Source: Cryptomeria japonica (lineage: Eukaryota; Streptophyta; Pinopsida; Cupressales; Cupressaceae). Taken from it: DNA of 64,000 nt. The notes below the pieces were generated by a model. That model was given only the letters and a program-made list of their open reading frames with translations, had not been told where the DNA came from and ran no database searches. Made by a program: the position numbers and the translations under genes. The first letter of the stretch is position 1. Every line of letters begins with the position of its first letter. Positions 11,891-24,190 of this stretch are shown one piece after another. The stretch is taken from contig NC_081410.1 in assembly GCF_030272615.1 (NCBI RefSeq), positions 147,244,849 through 147,308,848 on the forward strand, written 5' to 3'.

Positions 11891-13990
11891 CTTGATGTGG
11901 TGTATTGACGCTTCAAGAGAAATACCCTAAGATATTGGTCATGCAAGGAGCTTTGACTGGTGATGACAGGGTTGTTATTGTTGCGTGTGGCTTGTCACAT
12001 GTCCTGCACATGCCTTCCTATTAGAATAACAGGGTTCTACTGATTGCCTTGATGGAGAGGTGGCACAATGATCATAACACCTTTCATTTGTTGACTGGAG
12101 AGATACAGTGACACCATAGGACATCTACAAGATCCTGTGGATTTCAATCACGGGTGAGTTAGTTCAATATGATGTGGAGGTGAAAGGCGGGACTGCTGCA
12201 TTGCGGAAGGTGTTTGTTGATCCGCAGCTAAGTGGTTATTCAGTGGCATGGCAGGACAAGGTAGATCAGTATGCCCCACAGCCATCTATATTAGCAGGGT
12301 TGATCGATGGCTTCCTCTATCCAGATAGGAAGTCTCATGGATTTTTCAGTTGGATGGGGCCGGATATTACGACGAATGATTCGATAGTGGACACAATATG
12401 CATGGGGTATCTAAGTTTTGGCCCATTTGTACCACGAGTTGCACCAGGTGGTATATGATAGGGGTGTGAGCTTAGCAGCAAGGGCCACATTATTATAGAT
12501 TTGGGCATGGGATCATATTGCAATGACCCATCCCATGGTAGAGAGATCACAACCGGCAGGAAATTACCCTATTTATTTATGTACCAATAGGCAGCTTCCC
12601 AACCCATGCTTGGGAAATTGGATTACTGGAGACGGATTATAGATGACATGGATTCAGTGATCTAGAGACCATACATGGATTGTGAGGGTTGGGTCGAGGA
12701 CACTACAGAGATCCCAGTGCTATGTCAGAGTGGGTACTCAATAGGGAGGAATCCCAATGTTATTGAGAGATTCATTTTGACACATGTGTACCGGCTGTTT
12801 GGTTGTACCCAAGGGATGCCTCAAGGTGTGGCCGTATATGCCTGGGTGCACATGGAGAGAGCAGACTGGGGCCCTACACTGGATTTTGATATAGCACAGA
12901 CATAGTTTGAGGCATTGCCACGGGTATGGTGGGATATGCAGATAGGGATGGTAGATGCAAGTATGACTAAGAAATATGCTTAGTATTTTGTGAAGCATCC
13001 CTTCCGACGACTGACAGGACCTAGGGATTCAATACCACCTTTGGAGGAGGTAGATGATGACGATGATGAGGGAGGGCCTGAAGGTCGGCGAGGTGGTAGG
13101 CGAGGGCGGGGGAGAGGAAGAAGAGGTGGTGGTGTGGGTAGATCTTGAGATCATATTGGCCAAGGCAGAGAGGGTAGGGGAGGTTATGATGGGGGAGGCG
13201 AGGGAGGTGATAGAGGGCGAGGCTGCAGGGTTATTCGTAGAGGAGGAGGATGCTGACAAGAAATTCATCATGGAGGGCCTTTACAGCTAGAGGAGGTGGT
13301 AGGGGGAGGAGGATGATTCATCCCAGGAGACTAAGTCGGAGGAGTCAGGGGAGGAGGTGATGGGTGGGGTGGGAGGTATGGATGAGGAGGAGGAGGATGT
13401 GCAACCCTTGATCAAGAGGAGGAGGATAGATATGCCTCCACCTTCTGCCCCAGCACAGGTTACGGTGCCACAGGTTGGTCAAGACCCATAGCCTTTATAG
13501 CTACCAATGGTTCATTACCATGTCCCCTCACCAACAACAGGAATGGATAGTTGCTCTTCATTCCATGGTGCAGAGCTTACAAGCACAATTGGTTCAGGCA
13601 CAAGGATGGCTAACACAATTACAAGGTGTTCAGGGTCAGCTAGTGCAAGCATAGGCACATATTGCCTAGCTATAGGGGTAGTTTGCTCAACTACATGGAT
13701 AGGTCACTCAGTTGAAAGTTGAGTGTGACATAGAGATAGAGCAATGGGGCTATGCAGAGAAGCTCGCTCAGAAATTCTAGCAAACTGCTTCTTGGGGATT
13801 GATTAGTGATACTATTAGGGATCTTATACAGCAGTCGGAGAGGGTCGAGCACTATAGGATCTTGTATCACCAAGTCATGCCACCAGAGCGATGAGTACCC
13901 TCGTTTGTACCTAGATCACAACATGGGGGTTCTCAAATACAAGAGGGCAACCGGGAGTTATGGGGCCTAGGAGAGATCCCAGAGGTGATG
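11890..13990 (+). pseudogene. Antisense ORF of Gypsy-A with plant mobile domain-like sequence (broken)
   Basis: This coding relic runs against the rest of the element. Near 12038-12106 the plus strand encodes ERW followed by a TFHLLTGEI block, which matches in layout the plant mobile domain (PMD, aminotransferase-like) core of ERW..TFHLP.GEMT..L.D. Open stretches follow at 12174-12458 and 12675-12905 with stops between them, then an acidic and Arg/Gly-rich part (13030-13290) and a Gln-rich, likely coiled-coil part (13500-13900). PMD proteins occur as host genes and as passengers in transposons, and antisense ORFs in this position are known from Tat elements. The function of the ORF is not known. 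The call rests on one conserved block and on position. Confidence 0.6.
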
Positions 13991-14039
13991 ATACAGGTAC
14001 AGGTCCTACAGGTGGAGGTGATCCCAGTGCCTCCCCGAC

Positions 14040-14342
14040 AAATTCAAGTGGTAGTCACTCCTAGATTTTTCTCTGATGGTTTTGTTTGAGGCCTCTGCTT
14101 GGCCATTCCCTTGTGGATAGTATGGTGTTGAAAAATGATGTTGGATAGGAAATCGTTCACATAGTTCTTTCACATCTTGATTCTTGAAAGGTCTTCCATT
14201 ATCCATGATAGTGGAACTAGGAATGTCATACTAACAAATGAGGTAATTCAGGATAAATGAGGATATGTGTTTGCTAGTAATAGTAGGCAATGGGATGGCC
14301 TCTATCCACTTTGTAAAATACTCAGTGGCCATGATGATGAAC
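14040..14342 (-). pseudogene. Gypsy-A integrase, downstream fragment
   Basis: On the minus strand the stretch next to Copia-A encodes the MATEYFTKWIEA block, then DNGRPFKNQDVKELC and FSTPYYPQGNGQAEASNKTI, the integrase core with its second Asp and the Glu of the D,D-35-E triad. Similarity stops at about 14060 and the C-terminal part of integrase is missing; the sequence then runs straight into the antisense ORF region. The upstream half lies across Copia-A at 21921-22300. Confidence 0.85.
14338..14342 (+). repeat. Copia-A target site duplication, left (TGAAC)
   Basis: Five bases directly before the left LTR; the right partner at 21916-21920 is TAAAC, one change. Confidence 0.8.
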
Positions 14343-15883
14343 TGTTAATCTTAGAGGATCCAGTTAATACTAAGAGTGGGGTGAATCTGTATTAACAGTA
14401 ATTTGAAATTAGAAACTTACACTCATAAAACTTTCACCAAATCAAATATAGATCAACACTAGATTCATTTACCTGTACCGGTATCTATTGATAAACATCT
14501 GCTAAACTAATATATCAACATTGCATATTAAGTGTTCATTGACCATGCATAAACTGAAAGTAAATCAAACTATCACATCAAAAATATTCACCATATGAAC
14601 ACCATGATTTTCACGTGGAAACCCAAATAGGGAAAATCCCATGGTGGGAATTGGTACCCACAAATATTTTGCACTCTTTTGGAATGTGCCATGTTAGGAG
14701 CCAAGCCTGGTTAGAAGCTTACAATGATGCCTTGTTAAGAGAAGACCTTGTTAGGAGTCGCTCGATTAAGGGATTTACCTCATCGTTGTTAGGAGATTTG
14801 ATCTATTAGGATCAACCTCTTAAAAGGATTTAGAACTCAGATATTGAGTCACCCTATTAAGAGATTTTACAATGTGAGGCATGTTAGGACCTACGCGGTT
14901 AAGGGATTTTAACTGATGTAATTGTTAGAGAACAACAGTGAATGATCTGTGTATAGCACTCGACTGCTTGCTTGATCAGATCCAATTAAGTTCTAAGTCT
15001 GCATCACTCTAGTAGATCTTCTCACACACCCTAGTTCAGCTTCACACACTTCTTAAAATCACCGACACTTGAGAACACCAACCTTGTCAGCATAAATAAC
15101 CTTTACAACTAGGTCGGCATCAAAACCCTAAGACTTACACATAGATCATCACAGATCTTTACAACTCAATATTGAACATCATATGGATCATTACAATCAA
15201 TTACAAATCAATATCACCCATTGAATGATCATAAATCATCACAACAAGTCAATTTTGTACAAAGTCAAACCCTTAGCTCATTTCGCTAAGCACTTTGCAC
15301 ATTCCCAAGAAATTCACTCTCCAAACATGCCAAAACATCTTTCAAACACATCACACGGTTTTTTCCGCGTTATCATCAACATGTGAACTGATGTAGATCA
15401 CCGCCAAACCAAAAATCATTACCGGTCAAGAGAATTATTTACTGGTCCTTAAACCCTGGCAAAAACTCAATAGAAATTATTAACATAACTTTCGGTTGTC
15501 ACAACATGATGCAGTTCTAGTCGAATACATGTTACAATGATAGAAACTTACATTCAAAACTACAAAGCCTCAAACATCCCCAATCTCCAGATACAATCAG
15601 AATATTTCCTAGTTTACTGGTTAAGGTCCTAATTCTCAGTTTCTTGATTCTTTACCACTAAGCCCTCTTCGGTAGACCAAAATATTTAGATGACAAAATA
15701 AAACATAAGTAAACATCAGTAGACATGAATAAACATTAGTTGCCATCAATGAAAACATAAATAATTGATCGAATTCATCCATCATGCAATCTCAATCTCT
15801 TCATCACAATGTCATCTCAAATAGTCTTATATCGGTTCAGTCATCATTCTCCATTTGTATCAGTTGTGACAAACATGCCAACA
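14343..15883 (-). repeat. Copia-A 3' LTR
   Basis: It matches 20387-21915 throughout with scattered changes. It includes the conserved stretch around 14612-14660 that reads, on the minus strand, as a Trp/Pro-free leader-like segment ending in TTTCCACGTG. Confidence 0.95.
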
Positions 15884-16254
15884 ATCTCCCCCTTTTGCAT
15901 TGATGGCAATACTAAACATCAACATACTCAACTCATATTGTTTTGCTATGTTCTGGACCTTCTCTGCTACTCTTATCTTCTATGGTGCACCTCATCTATC
16001 GATTACACTTTATCTTTAATTACACATCTTCTCCTCCTGGTCATATGTCTTCTCTTATTACTAATCATATTTCTTCTTCCCCTTTGATAGCAATTCCAAA
16101 GGTTCATAAGCATCACAAATCATCAAATCTGTTGATGTTGTCTTCAACATGTCTACAAACTCATCTAAGATGCCCCCCTGCAGAGTAGCCTGCATCTCAT
16201 CAATCCAAAGTAAAAAATAGTTATGAATCCCACTGGATTGATGCACCCTGCATT

Positions 16255-16938
16255 CTAGTTCTTTTTGAGTAGGGGTCTGACCCCTGATTTAGCTCTGAGA
16301 TACTCAAAGGTTATCTTCGGCAATGGTTTCGTGAAAATGTCTGCTAGCTGCTCTTTGCTTGTCACATACTCCATTCTAACTTTTTTTCCTGTACTCTTTC
16401 CCTTAGAAAATGATATTTCAATTCTTATAAAATGATATTTCAATTCTATGTGCTTTGTTCTTGCATGTAACATAGGATTTTTTGAAATATTAATTGTACT
16501 AGTATTATCACGGTAAATAGTTATCGGTTCAGACATATCAAATATGAATCCTTCAAGCACATGTCTCATCCATATTTCTTGTGTGAAATTCATTGCTATT
16601 GCAACATACTCTGCATCTGTTGTTGACTGAGAAACACAAGTTTTCTTCTTACTTGTCCAAGCAACCAATCTACCTCCAAGAAGAAAACCTCCACCGGTAT
16701 TGCTTTTTTAGTCATTAACATTGCCTGCCCAATCTGCATCGGTAAACACATTCAAAGAAAAATTTACTTTATAAGGATACCATAAACCATAATCTGTTGT
16801 GCCTTTTAGGTAACCAAATTTCCTTTTCACTGCTACCAAGTGAGTCTCCTTGGGATCCTTTTGAAATCTAGCAACCAATCCAATGGCATGTGCAATATCT
16901 GGTCTGCTATGAATGACATAATGCAATTTACCAATCAT
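16255..16938 (-). pseudogene. Copia-A RNase H
   Basis: The block DADWAG is at the 3' end of the 16708-16938 reading frame. After a stop near 16708 the next frame has WTSKKKTCVSQSTTDAEYVA, a changed DNTSTI block and HARTKHIELKYHFIR, ending with LADIFTKPLP. These are the usual copia RNase H landmarks. The enzyme degrades the RNA strand of the RNA-DNA hybrid during reverse transcription. The stop between the parts and frame changes make it inactive as read. Confidence 0.9.
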
Positions 16939-18044
16939 AGACCTATATTCTTTCTCTCATCTACAAATGTTTTCAACACCTCTTTGACATACTTATTCTG
17001 ACAGATAAAAAATCCACCATCCAATTGTTGCACCTGCAACCCAATGAAAAATTTAATTTCACCAATAAGAGACAGCTCAAATTCCTTTTTCATCTCCTCA
17101 ACAAAATCCATGTATAAGTCATCATTACCACCAAAAATTATGCCATCCACAAATACTTCAGCTATCAATACTTTCTCTCCATCAGTCTTTAGATATATGT
17201 TATTGTCCTCACTGGTACGCTTGAATTCTATCTTGATCAAGTGTGCATGCAACCTTTCAAACCATTCTCTCGGTGCATGCTTCAATCCATATAGTGCCTT
17301 ATGTAGTTTGCAAACCATATCTTTGTCTTCAGACAAAGCAAATCCATCTAGTTGTTCTATGTATACTTCTTCTTTGAGGATGCCATTAAGAAAAGTTGAT
17401 TTAACATCCATCTGATAGACTTTAAATCCTTTAAATGCAGCATAAGAAAGTAGAATTCTTACTCCTTCCAATATTGCCATGGGTGCAAAAGTTTCACCAT
17501 AATCTTCTGCTTCTTGTTGTGCATAGCCTTTGCAAACCAATCTTGCTTTATTTCTCGCAACCTTGCCTTCTTCATTTAACTTGTTTCTAAAGACCCATTT
17601 AGTTCCAATCACATTCTTGTCTTCCGGTCTAGGAACAAGTGTCCATGTCTTGTTCTTCTCTATCTAATCCAACTCCTCCTTCATTGTATTAATCCATTCA
17701 TCATCCTTTAATGCCTCTCTTACTATTTTTGGCTCAATAGTAGAAATCAGACAGGAATTTTCTCTGATTTCCCTCCTTGTTTGTACTACTGCATTTTTAT
17801 CTCCCATTATTTGTTCTTCTGAGTGATTTAGCCTAACATACCTTGGAATAACCAGTTTTGGTGTTGTGCTTCCTGCTTCATTTTCTTCATCTTCTTCATC
17901 ATTCTCTGCATTTACCGATTGAGCACCTATTTCTACAACATTTTGCTCATCAGTCTTCTGCACTTCTGGTTCTATAAACATGTCTTTATTCATCTTTCTT
18001 AGGCTCAGATCTGGTGGTCTCTCAAAGAGTTCATCTATCTTCAC
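16935..18044 (-). pseudogene. Copia-A reverse transcriptase (RVT_2 type), active site changed
   Basis: Two frames (17664-18044 and 16935-17612) cover the region before RT and RT itself, separated by a stop. Landmarks are [47 protein letters not shown] and [11 protein letters not shown]. The usual catalytic box YVDD reads FVDG here: the second Asp is replaced by Gly, which should abolish polymerase activity. The first Asp, in QMDVKS, is kept. The 225-residue frame is otherwise open. Confidence 0.93.
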
Positions 18045-18103
18045 ATTAGTCCATATATCTTCACATTAGCACTCTCAATGATCTCCTTAGTTCTCTTGTT
18101 ATA

Positions 18104-19000
18104 TCATTTAAATGCCTTACTCTTTGTAGAGTAACCAAGAAAAATGTGTTCATCACACTTAGCATCAAACTTTTCAATGTAATCATCTCTCTTAATATAA
18201 CATTTACTCCCAAAAAAATTGAAATAACTTACGCTAGAAGTCTTTCCATGCCATAATTCATAAGGTGTTTTGATATTACCTTTTTTGACAAGTACCTGGT
18301 TCAAATTATAAACAGCACTGTTGGCTACTTCTCTCCAAAACATCTTAGGTACTTCACCTTGAATCATCATGGTTCTAGCAGCTTCAACAACTGTTGTATT
18401 CATTCTCTCTACTATCCCATTCTGTTGTGGAGTTCTAGGAGCTGACATCTGCCTCTTAATTCCCTGTTCATCACAGAACTTCACAAACTCATCAGAAGTA
18501 AATTCACCTCCCCAGTCAAATCTCAAACATTTTAGATTCTTCATGGTATCTTTCTCAACAAGATCTTTAATTGCTTTAAACTAACTCAATGCCTCATACT
18601 TTTCTCTTAGAAAAGTTACCCACGTCATTTTGGAATAATCATCAGTAAAGATCATAAAATACTAATCACCAAAATAGCTCTTAGTCCTCATAGGACCATA
18701 AAGATCAATATGAACCAAATCAAGAATATTCTCTAAAGAGAAAGACTTACTCTTAAAGGATACAAAGGTCATCTTACCCATTTGACAATCCTTGCATAAC
18801 ACATTGTCCAGTTTCACAAGCTAGGGCAAACCTCTCACAATACTTGACTTGCTAACTTTAATCAAATTGTCAAAATTGACATGACCAAATATCTTGTGTC
18901 ATAACCAGCTATCTTCAATCTTCACCACCAGACAATCATTTACATTAGTATTCAGATGAAATAGATTACCTCTAGTTTGCTTCCCAATAGCAATCAATTC
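18104..19000 (-). pseudogene. Copia-A integrase
   Basis: The clear part (18104-18544) has LRFDWGGEFTSDEF, the APRTPQQNGIVERMN block with the catalytic Glu and the SYFNFFGSKCY..IFLGYS C-terminal part. Frames with stops continue up to the protease and hold the pre-integrase region and the first catalytic region. It would insert the cDNA into target DNA. Broken frame between 18544 and 19000. Confidence 0.88.
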
Positions 19001-19009
19001 TCCATTATT

Positions 19010-19405
19010 TCAAAAAATCATGCACACTCCACTTTTGAATTCAAGTAGATATCCCTTATCATTAAGTTGTCCAACACTCAAGAGGTTATGTTTTAGTCCT
19101 TCAACCCAAAAGACATCATTTGCTTTACTCTTCCCATTTAATGAAATTGATCCTCTACCTTTAACCATGCAAGGAGAGTTATTACCAAATCGTACAACAC
19201 CTCCATCAAACTCTTCAAGGGATAAGAATTTACTTTTGTCACCGGTCATGTGGTGTGAGCAACCACTATCTATTATCCATTCATCATTTTTATACATGTG
19301 AGATACCAAATCCTTCTCATCAGTCAGATCCTCCTTCACAGCAACAAATACTATCTCTTCATTGTCATCTTCTTCTGATTCATCATCGGTCACACCTTCA
19401 TCCAC
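19010..19405 (-). pseudogene. Copia-A aspartic protease
   Basis: WIIDSGCSHHMTGD is the copia protease active site, preceded by an acidic linker and followed by NLLSVGQLNDKGY, the usual link to the pre-integrase domain. It would cleave the Gag-Pol polyprotein. The active-site Asp is kept. Confidence 0.92.
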
Positions 19406-19453
19406 TACACCATAACAATATTTCTTGTATTTTCCTTTGAACCTCCTAAACTT

Positions 19454-20317
19454 CTATTTCTTATTAGTGTTAGGGCAATCAACAGCTATATGTCCAATTT
19501 TACTACAAGAGAAACACTTTAAGGGTAATTTACCCATTCCTCTAAGGAATCTTTTAGCCAGTAATGCCTCAAGTTCCATCAAACGATCTTCATCATCACC
19601 ATCACCTCTGCTACTGCCATGACTAGACCTATAGTCATGATTATGACAACCACCTTTTCCTTTCCTTGTTGATGTACCGGTTATAGAAGCCTTAAAAGCA
19701 GATTCAGAAGGTTTGGAAACATTATTATCAAAATTGTTTAGTTCAAATGTAGTTAACTTTCCAATTACAGAATCAATAGTGACTTTATCTTTTGAAATGG
19801 ATCTCAGTTCTTGAATAGAAGACATTCTGATAGAATATTGTGGTAAAAGAGTTCTAAGCATTTTACTAACAACAGTAGCATCTTCAATCTTACCTTTGGC
19901 ACTCTATATACCACCTACAACTTCCTTAATCCTTTGTCCATATTGAGCTATGTTCTCACCGTCAACCATTTTCATATCATCAAATTTTCCTCTCAAACTC
20001 TCTTCCTTTTCCCTTTGTACATGCTCATCTCCTCCATAAATTAAATTAAATTTCTCCCATACCTCATTTGCAGTTTCTAATTCATGAGTATCAATATACT
20101 CAGAGTTACAAAGTATTTACAATTGCTTCAAGAGCCTAAATTTTTCTTGTTGTTCTTTGAGTTCATCTTGTGTCAAGGGACTGGTAGTAGGAGCAACATA
20201 CTTGGCTATCACATAATTCCAATACAGTGAACCCATTCCTTTAGTGTAGATCTTCATCGCATCAGTCGATATCCGATAGTTGTCCTTGGTAAACTTGGGA
20301 CCCTCCTTCTTCATCAT
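19454..20317 (-). pseudogene. Copia-A gag with CCHC zinc knuckle
   Basis: Gag begins at the ATG at 20317, about 55 bases from the primer site, with GPKFTKDNYRIS (usual motif F.G.NY..W). After stops near 20116 it continues in 19454-19861 with a Ser/Arg/Gly-rich part and CFSCSKIGHIAVDC, an intact C-x2-C-x4-H-x4-C zinc knuckle for RNA binding. It would form the virus-like particle. Confidence 0.9.
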
Positions 20318-20372
20318 CTTTCATAGAATCTTTCCCTCAAGTTGTTAGGCTTTCTGCACACATAGGACCAAC

Positions 20373-20384
20373 GCTCTAATACCA
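20373..20384 (-). other. Copia-A primer binding site
   Basis: TGGTATTAGAGC matches the tRNA-iMet-type site TGGTATCAGAGC with one change and lies two bases inside the 5' LTR. Confidence 0.9.
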
Positions 20385-20386
20385 AT

Positions 20387-21915
20387 TTTTAATCTTAGAG
20401 GATCTGGTTAATACTGAGAGGGGGGTGAATCAGTATTAACAGTAATTTGAAATCAGAAACTCGGACTCATAAAACTTTCACCGAATAAAATATAGATCAA
20501 CACTTGTCATTTACCAGTACCGGTATCTACTGATAAACATCTGCTAAACTAATATATCAATGTTGCACATTAAGTGTTCCTTAACCATGCATAAACTGAA
20601 AGTAAAGCAAACCATCACATCAAAAACATTCACCATATGAACACCATGATTTTCACGTGGAAACCCAAATAGGGAAAAACCATGGTGGGAATTGGTACCC
20701 ACAAATATTTTTCACTCTTTGGGAATGCACCCTATTAGGAGCCAAGCCCGATTAGAAGCTTATAATGATGCCCTATTAGGAGCAGACCCTGTTAGAAGTC
20801 ACCCGGTTAAGGGATTTACCTCAAACTTGTTAGGAGATTTGATCTATTAGGATCAACCTTGCAAGAGGATTTAGAACTCAGATATTGAGTCACCCTGTTA
20901 GGGTATTTTACAATGTGAGGCTTGTTAGGACCTACCCGGTTAAGGGATTTTAGCTGATGTAATTATTAGAGAACAATAGTGAATGATCTGTGTATAGCAC
21001 TCAACTACATGCTTGATCAAATCCAATTAAGTTCTAAGTCTGCATCACTCTGGCAGAGCTTCTCACACACCCTGGTTTGGCTTCACACACTTCTCAAAAT
21101 CGCCAACACTTGAGAACACCAACCTTACTGGCATAAATAACCTTTACAACTAGGTCAACATCAAAACCCTAAGACTTACTACATAGATCATCACAAATCT
21201 TCACAACTCATTACAGATCATCATATGGATCATTACAATCAATATCAGCTGTTGAATGATCATAAATCATCACAGCAAGTTGATCTGGTACAGAGTCAAA
21301 CTCTTAGCTCATCTGCTAAGCACTTTGCACATTCCCAAGAAATTCGCTCTCCAAGCGTGCCAAAACATCTTTCAAACACATCACACGGTTTGTGTCACAT
21401 TATCATCAACATGTGAACTTGATGTAGATCACCGCCAAACCAAAAATCATTACCGGTCAAGAGAATTCTTTATCGGTCCTTAAACCCTGGCAAAAACTCA
21501 ACACAAATTATAAACATAACTTCTGATTGTCACAACATGATGCGGTTTTGGTTGAATATATGTTACAATGATAGAAACTTACATTCAAAACAATAAAGCC
21601 TCAAACATCACCAATCACCAGATACAATCTATAATATTTCCCCATTTACCAATTAAGGTCCTAATTCTCAGTTTCTTGATTCTTTACTGGTAAGCCCTCT
21701 CTAGTAGACCAAAAGATTTAGATGACACAATAAAACATAAGTAAACATCAGTAGACATGAATAAATATTAGTTTCCATCAATTAGAACATAAATAACTGA
21801 TCAAAGTCATCCATCATGCAATCTCAATCTCTTCATCACAATTTCATCTCAAACAGTCTTGTATCAGTTCAGTCATCATTCTCCATCGGTATCAGTTATG
21901 CCAAACATGCCAACA
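20387..21915 (-). repeat. Copia-A 5' LTR
   Basis: Partner of 14343-15883. The outer end is CCAACA on the plus strand (TGTTGG in element sense), followed by the TSD TAAAC. Confidence 0.95.
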
Positions 21916-21920
21916 TAAAC

Positions 21921-22300
21921 TTATGTCCATTTGATGAGGAAGGATGAATCTTTCCCACTAGGTCGAGTCCCCATTGACAGAATGGCCATGATGTAGTGAA
22001 CGGTTGCAACTCCTATGTTGGTGCATGTATTAGATTGCCATGAATTTGGCATTTTGGACATTTTCAGGCAAACTAATATGATTCCTTTTTCGTGGTTGGC
22101 CAATAATATCCCATCCTTAGAAGTTTCTTGGCAAGAGTAGGACCACTTGAATGTGTGCCACAAATACCTTCCTGAAGTTCATGCAAGTAGTTTAAAATTC
22201 GTTATGATCTAGACACCGAAGAAGAGTACCATCAAGACCTTGGCGGTAAAGTGTGTGAGCAGTTAGGGTATAACAGGCTGCTTGATGAATAAAGCTGCAT
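21921..22300 (-). pseudogene. Gypsy-A integrase, upstream fragment
   Basis: In element sense this encodes a KC..C zinc-finger part and the start of the catalytic core (FSQWGLD, then the SSSNGHKF block), with a frame change inside. It ends at the Copia-A insertion and resumes at 14342. Confidence 0.8.
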
Positions 22301-22479
22301 TTCTAGTTTCGGGATAGATCTAGTGGAAGGATATTATCTTTTAGGTAGGTGTAGATCTTTCCATAGAGGGGTGAATCAAAACCAACTATGTGGCATATGA
22401 GTTGGGATTCAAAATTATCATAGGCAAGGGAAAACAGTTGTTCCACCAGGAACTCATAACGATTATGTTTGTCTGGTAT

Positions 22480-22860
22480 TTATAGGAGTGAGGCAATGGT
22501 TGTCATGGTATCTGCAACTTTGTTATCCAGCCTTGGAATCTATTCAAATTTGATGTCCACAAAGAATTTCTTCAAACCATCTACCATGTATTTGTAGGGC
22601 ATCAACTTATCATCCTTTGTTTGATAATCATTATTAACTTGATTAATGACCAATTGGGAGTCTCCAAAGACTTTCAACTCTGTGATCTTCCACTCAACAG
22701 CCATTTTGATGCGTGTTACTAGAGCTTCATACTCAACAATGTTATTTGTGCAAGGAAACATCAATCTATAATATTTAGGAATAGTGTGTCCTTTTGGAGT
22801 GATGAATAGAAAACTGACTCCTGATCCATGTTGTGTTTATGATCTGTCAAAGTACAAGAG
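22480..22860 (-). pseudogene. Gypsy-A second RNase H (aRNH type)
   Basis: After a YFDRS block (usually YFDGS) comes NNIVEYEALVTRIKMA and LKVFGDSQLVINQV, the landmarks of the extra RNase H of Tat elements, which resembles the RNase H of plant LINEs and archaea. The Glu and the GDS Asp are kept; the first motif has Arg for Gly. It lies between the ordinary RNase H and integrase. Confidence 0.85.
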
Positions 22861-23259
22861 CCATGGTTTTGTTGATATTGCGAGAATAGCTGTATCTAGA
22901 AATTCAACATTGATTTGATGATTGTCTTGTAATGGTGCTTCTTCTAGCTTATCAGCCATAGCTTGACCTTTGATAGCCTTTATGTCTGTGAAGTGAATGT
23001 CCAACTCACTTAGAATCATCACCCACTTAGCTAACCTCCATGTGAGAGAATCTTTACTAAGTAGATATTTTAATGAGTCGATCTTTGCTACCAGTTTGAT
23101 TGTGTGAGCTAGCATATAGTGTCGAAACTTTTGAGAAGCGATCACCACAGCCAAACAAGCTTTTTCAATGAATGTGTAGTTGATATCATATCCACTCAAT
23201 GTCCTACTAATGTAGTATATTTCTCTTTCCTTTCCCATTGAATCTTTGTGTGCTAACAA
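22837..23259 (-). pseudogene. Gypsy-A first RNase H (gypsy type)
   Basis: ISRTLSGYDINYTFIEKACLAVV and KFRHYMLAHTIKLVAK are the usual gypsy RNase H blocks, followed by a connection region with LAKWVMILSELDI. The frame is open for 140 residues. The first catalytic Asp would be just upstream across a stop. Confidence 0.88.
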
Positions 23260-23269
23260 TGCTCCTAAT

Positions 23270-24190
23270 GATACCTATGTAGTTGATATGTAAATAATGA
23301 GAGGTTTTATTGATATTGGTGGTACCAAGATAGGTGGATTCATCAAATATTGCTTGATTTGGTGGAATGATTCTGCACAACGATCTTCCCATCTAAAAGG
23401 GACATTCTTGTGGAGTAGATGAGTGAATGGAAGGCACTTGATGGCTAGTTGAGAAATGAATCTTCTTATGGATTGTAGTCATCCTTGTAGAGATCTTAAT
23501 TGACTAATATTTCTAGAAGGTGGCATCTCCATGATTTCTTGTACCTTTGTGGGGTCCATCTCGATTCCCTTTTCTGAGACTATGTATCCCAAGAGTTTGT
23601 CAGATGTTACACCAAAGACACTCTTTTTTAGGATTCAGTCGTACATTGAATTGTTCTAGTCTTTGAAATATTTTATCCAAAATCTCTAGATGTCCTTCTC
23701 TTGTGAATGATTTATCCAATAGGTCATCTACGTAGTCCTCCATGAATGTGTGCATCATGTCATGAAATATTATGGTCATTGCTCATTGATAGGTTTCTCT
23801 TGCATTCTTCAAGCCGAAAGGCATGACATTCCAGCAATAAGTACATCATGACAGGTAAATGTTGTTTTATCTTGGTCTTTTGGTGCTATCTTAATTTGAT
23901 TGTAGCCTGAGAAACCACCCATGAGTGATAATATAGCATGTCTTGTTATTAGATCTACAATTGTGTCGATGCTAGGTAGAGGAAAATCATCCTTCAAACA
24001 AGCTTTGTTGAGATCCTTGAAGTCTATACAAATTCTGATACTTTTATTTGGTTTGGATACAGGTACAATGTTAGAGATCCATTCCGCATAATCTATAGGT
24101 CGGATGAACCCTGCATCAAGTAACTTCTTCAGTTCTATTTTAACCAATATGGCAACATGTGAGTTTATTTTTCTCAGTTTCTACTTGAAT
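23270..24190 (-). pseudogene. Gypsy-A reverse transcriptase
   Basis: The start (23809-24147) has ELKKLLDAGFIRPIDYAEWISN, VPVSKPNKSIRICIDFKDLN, FPLPSID and the FSGYNQIKI block. Further on, in another frame, the catalytic box YVDD is intact at 23734-23723, followed by LNPKK. Frameshifts near 23810 and 23640 break the gene, but the active site is still readable. Confidence 0.9.

Larger units (their letters stand above)
14343..21915 (-). mobile_element. Copia-A: full-length Ty1/copia retrotransposon nested in Gypsy-A integrase
   Basis: The element is 7573 bp, minus strand, with LTRs of 1541 and 1529 bp starting TGTTGGCATG and ending TTAACA (the inner end at 20387 is changed to TTAAAA). The primer binding site TGGTATTAGAGC lies at 20373-20384 and the polypurine tract AAAAGGGGGAGAT just above the 3' LTR (15884-15896). 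The order gag, protease, integrase, RT, RNase H is the copia order. Several stops and frameshifts are present and RT has lost a catalytic Asp, so it is dead. Flanks join as one integrase reading frame when it is removed. Confidence 0.95.
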
